Source: Kingdonia uniflora
Taxonomy: Eukaryota > Streptophyta > Magnoliopsida > Ranunculales > Circaeasteraceae
Assembly (NCBI GenBank): GCA_014058105.1
Contig: JACGCM010000669.1
Location: 3,100,001-3,164,000 of the forward strand
Length of the DNA stretch: 64,000 nucleotides
Direction: 5' to 3'
The notes beneath the pieces were generated by a model that had not been told where the DNA came from, did not search any database, and was given only the letters and a program-made list of their open reading frames with translations. Made by a program: the position numbers and the translations under genes. Positions 9,640 to 19,440 of the stretch are shown piece after piece. Each line of letters starts with the position of its first letter. Within the stretch, counting starts at the first letter, position 1.

Positions 9640-12098
9640 ATTTATGCATAGTGTCGAATATGTAACTACTTGATTCCACTATCTTCGTTTTGAGAAGTGG
9701 GCATGTCTGTTTGTCATGGTTACCGAGTACTTCACAACTTTTGCATGTTGTCTTCTTCTTCATAACAGCCTCTTCCGTCTCCCCCCCCCCCCCCCTTTGA
9801 TCTTGCCTCTTTCTTGTAATCAGTCTTCGCTCGTCCTTTTGTTTGAACAATGAGAGGGTTTAAAATGATAGTTCCAGACATCATAGAATCTGTTAAAGAA
9901 GTTGAGATATTTGCTTGTGATGCATATGTCTATGTTAAAGACTCATCATAGTGATCAAGGTAAGACTCAAACTCGTCTAGCTTCAAAACTATGAATTCAA
10001 AACTTTCTTTGATCTTCGAGGCCCTTTTAAATAAGTTTGATGCACGAAGGGATAGGTGGTTATGGCGTAAGGGATGTCGTAAGTTTTCTCCTGCTAAGTG
10101 ACTTTCATCATACGACCTTAAAAAATTATTTGCACCAATTATCCACATTTTCATAATGAAAGCCTCGAGTGTTTTGAGAATATCGTATTTCGAGAAAACC
10201 TTCAGGAGGTGACAACATGGGAGTTCAACATACCCAAACAACTTGTATCCATAATTACCAGTTAGCTTCTTTAAGTCTATATTTAGCTCAAATGACTCGG
10301 TACGACCACTATGGGACTTCACCATAAGTTGTCGAAGATTACCTTTTACGTTTCTTTCTATTGCAACAAAAGCAGACAACCTGATCAAACTGATCCTGGA
10401 GTTTATGGAACATTGTTCTTGTGTAAATCTTTACAACATCTTTGAGTAAAACTTGATGAGGACCAACTTGACAATATATGTGTTCTGATGCAAATTTTTC
10501 TCCACTTTCTCAGTCATATACATCTAAAAGGGCAGCCTCGTACTTGATCAAAAAACTATACAATCCAGTTGTTATTGGAAACCAACCATTAAAGAAGTTG
10601 TTTAGGGACTCACTCAATCCTGTACTGCTTATGCCTGTAAAGAAGGTTAACCTATTCCTTAACGGTATCCATCTATGTCTAATATTGAAGATGCCTTGCA
10701 TCCAAAGGTTATCATCCAATTTTTGTTTCTTTATTAGGTTCATCCACCTGGTTTCAAACTCTACGGCCTCATATGTGTTGTGCATTATCGAATCGATATC
10801 TTCTTTGAATGTAGATGGTTCCCGATAAATATGGCCGATTTTCTCAGGAAATTTGTTTGTGATGTGCTATAGACACAATTGATGTCTGGTGTTGGGGAAA
10901 ACCTGGAAATAAACCAGAACTTAGAATGAATGGCAAAAGTGAATAGTATATGATATTGTCGATCATAAGCCGATGTCGACAATAAAATGCCGATGCATGC
11001 TCCTACTAGACAATATATTGTCGACCTATATGTTAAATCGATAATATATCTACCATGCCCAATTCGAACTACTTATTTACCTTGGGAATAGTGGCGGCCA
11101 TAGCTGTATCTTGATTAGTGATAATTGAAACAGGGTGCTTGTAGTTCATTGCCTTCAGCCAAATATGGAACAACCATACAAATGTGTTTTCTTGCTCATT
11201 TCTTAGTAGAGCACATCTGTATTGAATTGTTTGGTAGTGGTTGTTGATCCCTGCAAACGGAGCAAAAAACATCTTGTAGACATTGGTCCGGTACGTAGTA
11301 TCGAAGGTGACAACATCTCCAAATGCCTCGTATGTGCACCTTGAACATCCATCGATCCAAAAAAAATTAAGTGTTCGGTCCTCCTCATCTAATTCTTTAT
11401 CGAAATAAAACATCAGATCTTCATTTTGTTTCTTCCTAAACCATTCCAACGCAGCTTATGCATCTCCTCTGACTTGTCATTCCTTATTTACTTTGGCGTT
11501 GTGGTTGTAACAATCCCGTTTGTTAAAGATTTTATCTGGGAATAATGTCTAGACCTTGCTCACCAGAATATTGTGGAGCTCAAATATCGTTATAAGGCTT
11601 TTTGCTGCTTCTGGAAAGAATATACCTTCATACGATGATGATTCCGTTGAGATACGAGTTTATGGTTATGGATATCCGTGAAACTTGTGACAACATATTT
11701 GCCTATTTTGGTATTCTAATTAATGTTCATCGTTGCTTTACACCCACACTCATCAGATGATCTTCTATTGTCATCTCTGTTTCTAGTCTCTGGATCTATC
11801 ATAAGGTTTTTCTTTGAAAAGCCATTGCTCATACAATAGAAGTGGGCTCTGTCTATATTCTCCGATTTCGAACGCTTAGTAGAATTACGTATCTTGGTGG
11901 AGAAACCCTGCCCCTTCCATATCGTTCGTACAACAGACGTGTTTCCTCAACAGTATCAAAATGTTGACCCTCATATGGGGCTTCTACCGATAATAGGTCT
12001 ACAATACGTTCATTTTTAGACCTTTCTGGTGACTCGTCACGAATAATTTTTGTCCAATTTTCATCTATAGAGTCTTTCATTATCGATCTCACTGGCAA
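9640..12098 (-). pseudogene. FAR1/MULE-type transposase, broken
   Basis: Minus-strand remnants in order: an N-terminal FAR1 DNA-binding start (PYEGQHFDTVEETRLLYERY, about 11960), then after a frame change a zinc-binding stretch with DECGCKATMN; the MULE transposase core (11449-11069: FFWIDGCSRCTYEAFGDVV, DTTYRTNVYKMFFAPFAGIN, WLFHIWLKAM, SIITNQDTAM) ending at a GT donor; a second exon with THEAVEF-like and STGLSESLNNFFNGW blocks (10910-10510); a SWIM zinc finger ending PCCHLLKVFSKYD (about 10230-10180); and a zinc knuckle CKSCEVLGNHDKQTCP (9750-9700). DTTY and the later acidic residues belong to the DDE catalytic core of Mutator-like transposases. Stops between exons and at least two frameshifts make it non-functional. 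Intron sequence at 10920-11060 carries more palindrome units. Confidence 0.82.
10950..11050. repeat. Palindrome units in transposase intron
   Basis: Contains ATATTGTCGAT, GATGTCGACAATAAAATGC and ATATATTGTCGACCTATAT. These are the same half-sites as in the other arrays but looser. They lie in the intron between the transposase core exon and the STGLSESLNNF exon. Confidence 0.5.
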
Positions 12099-12312
12099 GT
12101 TGGCACATAAAAGAAGCGATTATGAGTTGTACGTAATTCAACAAAATATCACAAATTTGAACGATTCAAGACCAACGCATGTTCATTTCATTTCAAAAGC
12201 CTTCATTACATCACATGTTGCAAAAGAGGGAATACAAAATGTAAACAATCACCCCACAAAAACTCGTTGTACAACACAAACTTCTAACACATTAACTGTC
12301 CTATCTGAAAAT

Positions 12313-12585
12313 CTAGTTACATTCACATTCTTTCCAACTATATTGACCCCTTTGCCACCCATCAGAAGAATCGTAATCAGGCCTGTTACACAGTGAATTA
12401 AAATATGTCGAATCTTGCTCTGCCGAGAACTCATTTTCTAGTCGTCCAAATTCTAATTCCCACTCAATTTTAGCTTGCCTCGCTTCTTCTGCTTCAACCT
12501 CTTGCAGTGCTGGATAGATTTCTTCGTGAGTTGGCGAAGAAACTAGGATGTGGACACTATCGTAACTCTCCGCCTCCTCCATGGA
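12313..12585 (-). CDS. Acidic leader exon upstream of transposase
   Basis: An open stretch starting at MEEAESYDSVHILVSS, with ELEFGRLENEFSAEQDSTYF further on, ends about 215 bases before the FAR1-like remnant on the same strand. It is strongly acidic and has no known domain. It could be the first exon of the transposase gene or a small separate protein; there is no direct evidence of expression. A longer upstream extension (to 12636) exists, but the ATG at about 12582 is followed by the more protein-like sequence. Confidence 0.3.
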   Translation of the reverse strand, partial: SMEEAESYDSVHILVSSPTHEEIYPALQEVEAEEARQAKIEWELEFGRLENEFSAEQDSTYFNSLCNRPDYDSSDGWQRGQYSWKECECN

Positions 12586-12739
12586 AAAATACGCACAAAT
12601 TAATTTATGGCCCCAGTTCAAAAAACTAAACCCCATTGTCAGGCCTCTGAAATAACAAAAAATAAAATCCTATGAAATTGTCACGTCTTAACAAAACATG
12701 CTTACAATGTACGGGTAACCTAAAACAAGCTGACAACAT

Positions 12740-12985
12740 AAGTAATATTGTCGAGTTCGATAATACGCTTGTTTATGTGAATACTTGCAAATATACTATT
12801 GTCGAGTTCGACAATGTAGTTAGTGTATGTGAAGACTTTCATATGTAATATTGTTGAGATCGACAATTACCATAGTGCATGTGAGGAATTGCACAACTAA
12901 TATTGTCGAGTTCGATAATTATGTTAGTGTATCTAAGACTTACGCATATAACATTTTCGAATGACGCATTATCGACAATTCATAC
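12740..12985. repeat. Palindrome array 4 (right border)
   Basis: Five units of the same family (TTGTCGAGTTCGATAATACG, TTGTCGAGTTCGACAATGTA, TTGTTGAGATCGACAATTAC, TTGTCGAGTTCGATAATTAT, then a decayed unit), spaced about 50-65 bases. Spacers (AGTGTATGTGAAGACT..CATATGTAATATTG) match array 2, not arrays 1 and 3. This is the last array in the block, so it probably marks the subterminal region of the element. Confidence 0.7.
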
Positions 12986-14340
12986 ATTGGCATAACCCAT
13001 CTGCAGGCAATCAATGAAAGAGAAATAACCTGACCAAAATTGGATTACTCACTGTAGTTGTATAGCCCATAATTATTCGTTACGTCCCAAATTTTAGAGT
13101 TTCTTGACCCTAAGAATTTCATAACATTCCTTACAAAAAAGGAAAACTGTATCTAACTTTGAGAGGGATAAGGGTGATAAAATACATGTGGAATAAGAGT
13201 GTTATGCTACTTTCTTCTAACATTATGGGTGTCGCAGTTCTCTGGAGAGAACAATTTCACCTCTAATGGCAGAAATCGCAAGAAAGATGGAGATAATGGT
13301 ATGGGGGGAGAGAGAGTGTGTGTGTGATATGAGACGGGGATAGTGATATGATTTGAACAAATTTGTTCAAATTTGAAAATCAGGGGAGGAGAGAGGGAAT
13401 AAGAGTTCCACGTGCCTGCTACCTAAAGAGGAAGAGTGCCAGCTAGACCCAATAAGTTTTCCACCTCATTTCCTATATAGCAAATCACCAATTTTAATAG
13501 TCACTCATCTAATAGAGATGAGTGGTTCGTATTGAGTGAGACTTGAGTGTTTGGTTTGTGAGTATCTCTAAATCCTCTCCCAACTATTAGGGATTAGGGT
13601 TAAGATCTCTAATATATTTACCACAATTTTCTATTGTTTAGTAGTGTTTTATAGGATAATTAAATGAAACTGGTTGGTTACATTTTTATGTGAAATACGT
13701 AAATTTGATTTATTAGTTTTCATTCACTTTTAACATATAAATATTTGCATAGATGTACATGACAAAGTACAATTACATAGGTAAAAATACACTATCGGGG
13801 CCATCGAAAAATTGTACATTGCACAGTGTGCAGTGTGCAGGGAAATCACTAATTTGTACCCTTCCGTCTACGGGACCAATATTTTATGTGCAATTACATA
13901 GATTGTGCATTTTAAAAGGATGCATTTAGGCAAGCTTCACTGTATACAAACTGAAGTAATTAGCATGCTCATTATTAAGGGACGACGTAGAGCTGCCTTT
14001 AAACAACAACAATGCCATAATTCATCAGTCACTATAATAGAATAGGAGAGAGTCATCTCCTCTTGCTCTTGTTGGGTGAACTCAAATTTTAGTGAAGTCT
14101 TTAAGCCCTTGCCTCAAATCTGGATAGCTTCCTACTCAAAACTCCAAACATGGAAAATAAATCATATAGGTAGTAAATTAGATTGGTCTGATAAAATTGT
14201 AATCGTCTTCACCACAACATCACAAACACCATTAACCATTTTCAAGAGATTCATACAAAAATTCATGATATTAAACTAAGTAGACGCTGAATAAACCAAA
14301 CAAGAACGCCATGAGAAACTTAATTCTGGTTCACAACAAC
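12986..14340. other. Non-coding stretch
   Basis: No gene seen. It holds a purine-rich GAGAG/GTGTGT tract near 13300-13330 and a stretch near 14000-14340 that may be the decayed 3' UTR copy of the adjoining EF-1B pseudogene. The right end of the Mutator-like element should fall in here, but I could not place it. Confidence 0.4.
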
Positions 14341-14344
14341 AGCA

Positions 14345-15031
14345 ACTCTAGTACCTTCAAGCTTCTTAAATTTTGTTGAAAGCAAAAAATATCGCAGTTC
14401 TGAATGTACTCTTGCAGGTTCAGCTGAGTCGCTCCTCGATAAGATCATCAATGGAAACCAAGTCATCAACAATGGTCATCATAATCTGCATCTTCTTAAT
14501 ACCGTATCACACGGCTACAAGCTTAGAAGCTCCCAAGGTCAATCCTTCCAATTCAACGCTTAACAGCTTCTTCAAGCTTTGCCATGTCTGCAGTCTCATC
14601 ATCCCAGGGCTTCAAGTCTGATAGAACCAAATGACTTTCCAGATTCTTTTTTTTTTTTGCTAGAGGCCTTGACCGTAGCAGCCCGTGCTTCTGCAGCCTG
14701 CTTTTCCAGTCTCCTCACCAAGAAAATCAACATCATCGTCGTCATCTACTTCAGCATCAGCCTTTAAGTCATTTGTAGCAGGAGTTTCAGGGGACTCTTC
14801 AGCAACTGGAGCAAATCCCTCGACAGTAACTCCCTTACCATCTCCAGAAACACCAGAAGTGCATCAATGTGGAATACTACCTAGATACATTTGTGTATTC
14901 TGATGATGGGACGGATGAAATGGCCATATAGACAGTGATATCATCATTCGAGGCTTGGTACCAGTGAGGAGATACTCATTGAGCTTCTTGAGGCCAGCCT
15001 CAGAATTAAGGTTGTAGAATGTAGCTGCCAT
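14345..15031 (-). pseudogene. Elongation factor 1-beta (EF-1B) processed pseudogene
   Basis: Minus-strand ATG at 15031 begins MAATFYNLNSEAGLKKLNEY. After frame changes it continues with GYQASNDDITVYMAISSVPS, SEYTNVSR, GVSGDGKGVTVEG, FAPVAEESPETPATNDLKAD, VDDDDVDFLGEETGKA, DLKPWDDETADMAKLEEAV and EYIQNCDI. These are the N-terminal GST-like region, the acidic linker and part of the C-terminal guanine-nucleotide-exchange domain of the plant EF-1B subunit. Introns are absent although plant EF-1B genes have them, and stops and frameshifts are frequent, so this is a retropseudogene. The exchange domain is largely eroded. The parent gene is not in this window. Confidence 0.82.
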
Positions 15032-15289
15032 TGTTCACACTGAAATTGAAGAGGTTCGTGAAGGCCCTGTTCTTTTGGAGACAGCACAAAAAGCATTTTC
15101 CACAAGCTAGAGAGAGAAATATAGACAGAAGAATGTGTGTTTGAGAGAGAGAGAGAGACCGCTAGTATATTTCTATCTTCATCATCAAAAAAGAGCTTTG
15201 AGTTAAAAGGGATGCCAATTCTTCTTTGAATCCTCTGGAAATGTTCAGTCTTGTAAGTCCAACTAGAGAAAATCTCCTTTAACAATAAG

Positions 15290-15985
15290 AAAACTTTTTT
15301 TTTTACTTAATGTAATACAACATTATAACTAAGCAAATGACAAAGCTTCGTAGCACTTAGCACTACAGATAAGTACAAACACATTCTCAAAAAAAGAACT
15401 GCAAACTGGCGGGAATCATAGCGAAAAAAACACAAGAATATATAATATGAAACTTAAGTTCCTCCACATTCTACCAGTCTGCATTGTTTTAAAAACAGAC
15501 CAATGATGTTTACAAAAAAATAAAAAATAAAAACTTGTCTACTTGACTAACAGACCCTGAAGACCAACTACAGCCTAATCATATTTGTAAGCATAACTGC
15601 ATAACTAACTAATTACTGGCAGAGGATTATTTTTAAATTCAGCTACTTAAAATGAGAAGATCTTTATATTAAAATCCCTAATAACCATTAAGAAATAGAA
15701 AATTCATATAGCACGGACCAGGAAACGACTACATTTAATTAGGAAACTAAAATAAGTAAGTGGCCTCTAAAAGCATGATCGTGTAAACGCGCAGGCAAAG
15801 CATACAAGAGTACCACCTAATTTACTCATATATAAAACCTAGATAATAACTTCCTAAGTAACTAAAGCGAGCCTAGAAATGACTGCAATCAACAGTAATT
15901 TATTAACGTCCTTTTTCTTGACAAAAAGCAAAAGACTGGATTTGCCACACTGAGAAGCTAAGATTTAGTTAAGCACAATCTCAGT
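15290..15985. other. Non-coding stretch
   Basis: AT-rich sequence with no coding signal that I can support; a T10 run at about 15297 lies near the upstream side of the EF-1B pseudogene. Confidence 0.35.
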
Positions 15986-15989
15986 CATG

Positions 15990-16930
15990 CAGTGATTTTC
16001 CCCACTTTGTGATGACCTGCAGGAAGCTAAACTTGTTCTATCCACTCGTGGACAAGGTCAACAAAAGACTGGCAGGATGGAAACCCGCAGTTCTATCACA
16101 GGCTGGTAGGCTAGTTTTTAATAAACATATATTATCGGCCATACCTATCCAGTTCATGTCCACCATGCTTATTCCTTTGAAAATTGTCTTAACTTTAAAA
16201 GCTATACAAATTACAAATTGGTTGAAGCCATGAACCTAAGCGAAAACACATTTATTATTTTAGTTGGGTGAAGGTCTACCTCTAAATATTGTGGAGGACT
16301 CGATGTTAGGAGTCTCAAAGAAGTTAACCAAGCACTTATGGGAAAACACATTTGGGAGCTTCTGACAAATACATTCATTGTGGGATCAAGAGACGAAAGC
16401 AAAATATTTTTTAGATGCCCCCTTCACTGAAATAAAATCTAAAGTCGCAGATTCAAATATTTGAAAGAATGTTACCTATCTTTACGAAAAGAATAGGTCT
16501 GATAACAGGAGATGGTATGAACACTATGGCAAATTCCACAACATGGACCCCACAAATGGACGTCTAGAAAGAACAAAGTCGTATACTATTTGCCCCGGCA
16601 CGAACAAAAGTTGATTGATTCCACAACTATAACTTGGAAAAAAAGTAGTCTCAAAATATTTTGGGTCAATGACATGGCAATCAAATTACGACTTTACCAA
16701 TTATTAAGAATCCACATCCTGATAAAGTCATCTGGCCACACAATTCTCAAGGAGATTATACTTCTAGTTCGGGATATGCCGTCTTTCAACATTAAGCATT
16801 AATGAAAAATGTCACTCCGCCTATACAAAGAACAAAATCCGAAATGGAAGAAAATTTGGGGCTTACCTGCAATGCCTAAGGAAAATTTTCAATGTGGAAA
16901 TTGTTTAATAAAGGTTTAGCTACAAAATGA
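15990..16930 (+). pseudogene. LINE ORF2 fragment (C-terminal to RT)
   Basis: Plus-strand remnants read LFYPLVDKVNKRLAGWKP, VLSQAGRLVFNKHILSAIPI, QFMSTMLIPLK and later NWLKPWT. This is the stretch just after the reverse transcriptase core in plant L1-type non-LTR retrotransposons. Many stops follow. The downstream part is interrupted at about 16965 by a repeat element and seems to resume at 17515 with HTSDETIAHVLKGCSTLLRL. Confidence 0.75.
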
Positions 16931-16964
16931 AAATCGTCAAAATTTGGACTGAAACGTGATCATG

Positions 16965-17515
16965 GTTTCCAGGAGGATTTGAGCCGTTTTTGACTTTTTA
17001 AGAAGACTATTCGAGCAGACTTTTGGTCTGTTCGAATACACCCTTTTTTATTCGAATAGAGTATTTTCTTATTCGAATACATTTCAGTCTGAGTTGTTTT
17101 ATTGAGTCTATTCGAATACACTTTTTCTTTTTTGAATACACATTTACAATTCATGCTGTCTTTTTATTCGAATACAATTTATGTGTATTCGAATACACTT
17201 TTTTTTATTCGAACAGAAACTTGTTTTGTTCGAACAAAGGCGCGATTCAACCTTTTTCTTTAGGCGTTTAAGGGCATATTTGTCTTATTTTGTAACTACG
17301 ACTTATAACCCTTATTAAAGGGGCAAGACTAGGCATTGTTAGAGGATGTTAGATTAAAGCAATTTGAAGAGAGAGACTTAGGGTTTGAGAGTAATTCAAT
17401 TGTAATTAACTTTGATTAAGCAATTGAAGCTCTAAAAGGGATTTATCCCAACCAATTTTGTTTTGTTCTTCGTGCAAATATTCGTTTTAGGGTTTCTCAA
17501 TCGTATTGTGGATTA
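16965..17515 (+). repeat. TTCGAA-rich LTR-like repeat, copy A
   Basis: It starts TCCAGGAGGATTTGAGCCG and carries eight or more copies of a CTATTCGAATACA/TGTTCGAATA motif, then GGGCATATTTGTCTTATTTTG, then GGGGCAAGACTAGGCATTG and AGAGAGACTTAGGGTTTGAG. The same order appears in reverse complement at 36920-37405. The layout (U3-like repeats, then a TTAGGGTTT-GAGAG region) suggests an LTR. Here it splits a LINE remnant. Confidence 0.65.
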
Positions 17516-17850
17516 CATTGGCATACTAGTGATGAAACAATCGCCCATGTGTTAAAAGGCTGTAGCACACTACTAAGGCTATCTGGTTCAACTCTAATAC
17601 CTCGTTTCATACAGACTCCCTATTGTCACTATCTTTAAACGACCTAGATTTCGTGTTGTTTAATAGTACGCCAAACCTTACATACTCTTTCCAAAACTCA
17701 AGTTTGTAGTGTTATGTTCACTTTATGGGAAATTTTGAAAACAAGAAATCAATCGAACTTGGAAGGTCGCACAACGGATATCCCTATCATCAATTTCAAA
17801 TCATACGAAAGTCACTTGAATCCTTTAAATCTAATCTAATGATGAGACTC
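17516..17850 (+). pseudogene. LINE C-terminal zinc-binding region
   Basis: HTSDETIAHVLKGCSTLLRL (about 17520-17580) resembles the zinc-binding region that follows the reverse transcriptase in plant LINEs (DET..H.L..C). It continues as broken coding sequence and is probably the same LINE copy as at 15990-16930, split by the TTCGAA-rich repeat. Confidence 0.55.
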
Positions 17851-17892
17851 ACAAACTCCACTAATAATTTCTCAACACGACTGTGTTAATGT

Positions 17893-18180
17893 TGTTGAGA
17901 TATATAGTCCCACAATGGGCACATAGAGCCTTGCACCTCAAAATATTAGATCCTAGGGATAGTCTCATATTGAGATATATATTGTTGAGATATATAGTCC
18001 CACATTGGGTATTCAAGCCTTGCACCTCAATAATACAAGATCTAGGAGCTACTCCTCTCATAGCCAATTAGAACTAGAGGTTCTATCTCAAAACCAATTG
18101 ACTTTGAGAGGAGTAGCCCCAGGATCTTATATTTTGAGGTGCAAGGCTCTATGCCCAATGTGGGACTATATATCTCAACT
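17893..18180. repeat. Hairpin miniature element
   Basis: An inverted repeat whose arms (17982-18064 and 18099-18180) share TTGAGATATATAGTCCCACA, the GCCTTGCACCTCA segment and GCTACTCCTCTCA. An extra direct copy of the left arm sits at 17893-17958. The AGTCCCACATTGGG motif marks a common family of small plant elements. No protein is encoded. Confidence 0.75.
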
Positions 18181-18382
18181 AAGCTAGTCAATACGTATTG
18201 CGATGCGATTGCGACCATACCTAGCAATAAACATGCGTATTGCGACCGCGATGCGACATGTTGCGATCTACTGCGATATGTTAAGTGAAATACTATATAT
18301 ATGGATATGCAATATCATAAAATACATAGCATAGCATATCTACACCTACTATATATTTATTGTATATATAGAAATCTTCAAA

Positions 18383-18457
18383 GGGGGTGTAACTCTTATG
18401 GTAGAGCACTCGCATCGTACGCGAGAGGCACGAGGTTCGAATCCCTTAAAGTGTCCT
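18383..18457 (+). tRNA. tRNA-Ala-like relic, loop reads CGT
   Basis: GGGGGTGTAACTC followed by TATGGTAGAGC (D arm), then CTCGC-ATCGTAC-GCGAG (a perfect 5-bp anticodon stem), GAGGCAC and the B box GGTTCGAATCC match the backbone of plant tRNA-Ala. The central loop triplet is CGT (Thr-type), where an Ala tRNA would have AGC, TGC or CGC. The T stem and acceptor stem are poorly paired (..CCCTTAAAGTGTCC). I read it as a tRNA pseudogene or the head of a tRNA-derived SINE, not a working tRNA. Confidence 0.6.
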
Positions 18458-18460
18458 CTA

Positions 18461-19190
18461 ATACACTCTAAAAGTGCCTATAAAAGCTTGCATCTTAATC
18501 ACAGCTTGCTTTAAAAGTGGGTCTCTTAACTTGTGGTATCTAGGTGCCCTCAAGTCTGCCCCATATCTCGAGACAGAGAGAAAAGAAAACCTGGACACAA
18601 CACATCGCAATGAATGTTATGACGCAATACGTGATGCATCATATTGTGCCGCAATTCCGCATGTGCGCAACAGGGGGTGGTGCGAGTTCTAATGAGATGC
18701 GTTCCAGTCTCGCATTAGACGCAACGGCCACAATTGCGTTTGCAAGCGAACACATCAAACTACCTTGATCTCAACAAATGTACCCATGAATTCCACCTGA
18801 AAAAGATCACGTTCAAATGTATGGATCATTAAAAGGTAATCCCGGTCCAAGTAGGACTATAGTTCTCGGCTAAAGTTGGGTTTTTTGGTCGCATGACTTA
18901 CAAGATGCCAAAGTGGTATAAGACAAAGGATTTTTTTTAATAGGATTTTTCGTTTTAAGGACAAGAGGTTATGGGTTTCGAAAACGAAAAGGACGACACT
19001 CAAATCGAGGTTTAAACTGACAGAATGTGTTGAAAACTTTGTTTTGTCTTAAGAATCCAATAATCCCTCACCGTTAAGAAAAAAATGTCCAAAAGAAAAG
19101 AAACGGTTTTGAGTTTTTATAATTGTGCTTAGGCAAAGCTAACCTAAGACTTGAACATTTACGTAGTGATCAGAGTTTTGATCAGACTTG
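18461..19190. other. Non-coding stretch
   Basis: No supportable gene. It may contain decayed copia sequence leading into the polymerase remnant, since the strand and neighbour fit, but I could not align it to a domain by eye. Confidence 0.3.
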
Positions 19191-19192
19191 AA

Positions 19193-19440
19193 CCTTTATG
19201 TTGTTATTTACTTAGCTCAGGTGCACTTAACATGTTATATGGTGAAGTTTTATTATCTGTTTGTTATGTGTAAACCGTATTCCTCATACTCCATTTGATT
19301 TCGAGTGACGTTGATTAGACTTACACCTTTATGTTGTTATTTACTTAAGCTCAGGTGCACTTAACATGTTATAGGATGAAGTTTTATTATCTGTTTGTTA
19401 TGTGCAAACCGTATTCCTCATACTACATCTGATTTGTAGC
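19193..19440 (+). repeat. 133-bp tandem duplication
   Basis: Two copies, starting at 19193 and 19326, share CCTTTATGTTGTTATTTACT, CAGGTGCACTTAACATGTTA and CCGTATTCCTCATACT with few differences, so the duplication is fairly recent. It lies just upstream of the copia remnant. Confidence 0.8.

Larger units (their letters stand above)
1980..12990. mobile_element. Composite Mutator-like/PMD element
   Basis: This ~11-kb block holds three gene remnants that appear to belong to one transposon. They are a plus-strand plant mobile domain gene (2.5-7.0 kb), a plus-strand gene of unknown family (7.5-8.7 kb) and a minus-strand FAR1/MULE-type transposase (9.6-12.1 kb). The genes are separated and bordered by arrays of the same imperfect palindrome (2.09-2.40, 6.23-6.36, 9.0-9.26, 10.95-11.05 and 12.74-12.98 kb). 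Capture of PMD genes by plant transposons is established. I could not find terminal inverted repeats or a 9-bp target duplication, so the ends given are only the limits of the repeat arrays, and one-element status is inference. Confidence 0.5.

Noticed and set aside
11203..11388. Second minus-strand open frame in the transposase
   Set aside because: Shadow of the transposase core exon in another frame.
14076..14621. Plus-strand open frames near the EF-1B pseudogene
   Set aside because: Antisense of the EF-1B retrocopy and its untranslated flank.
17023..17271. Phe/Ile-rich 82-residue open frame
   Set aside because: It is the translation of the TTCGAA repeat array and is matched by an antisense open frame; repeat artefact.
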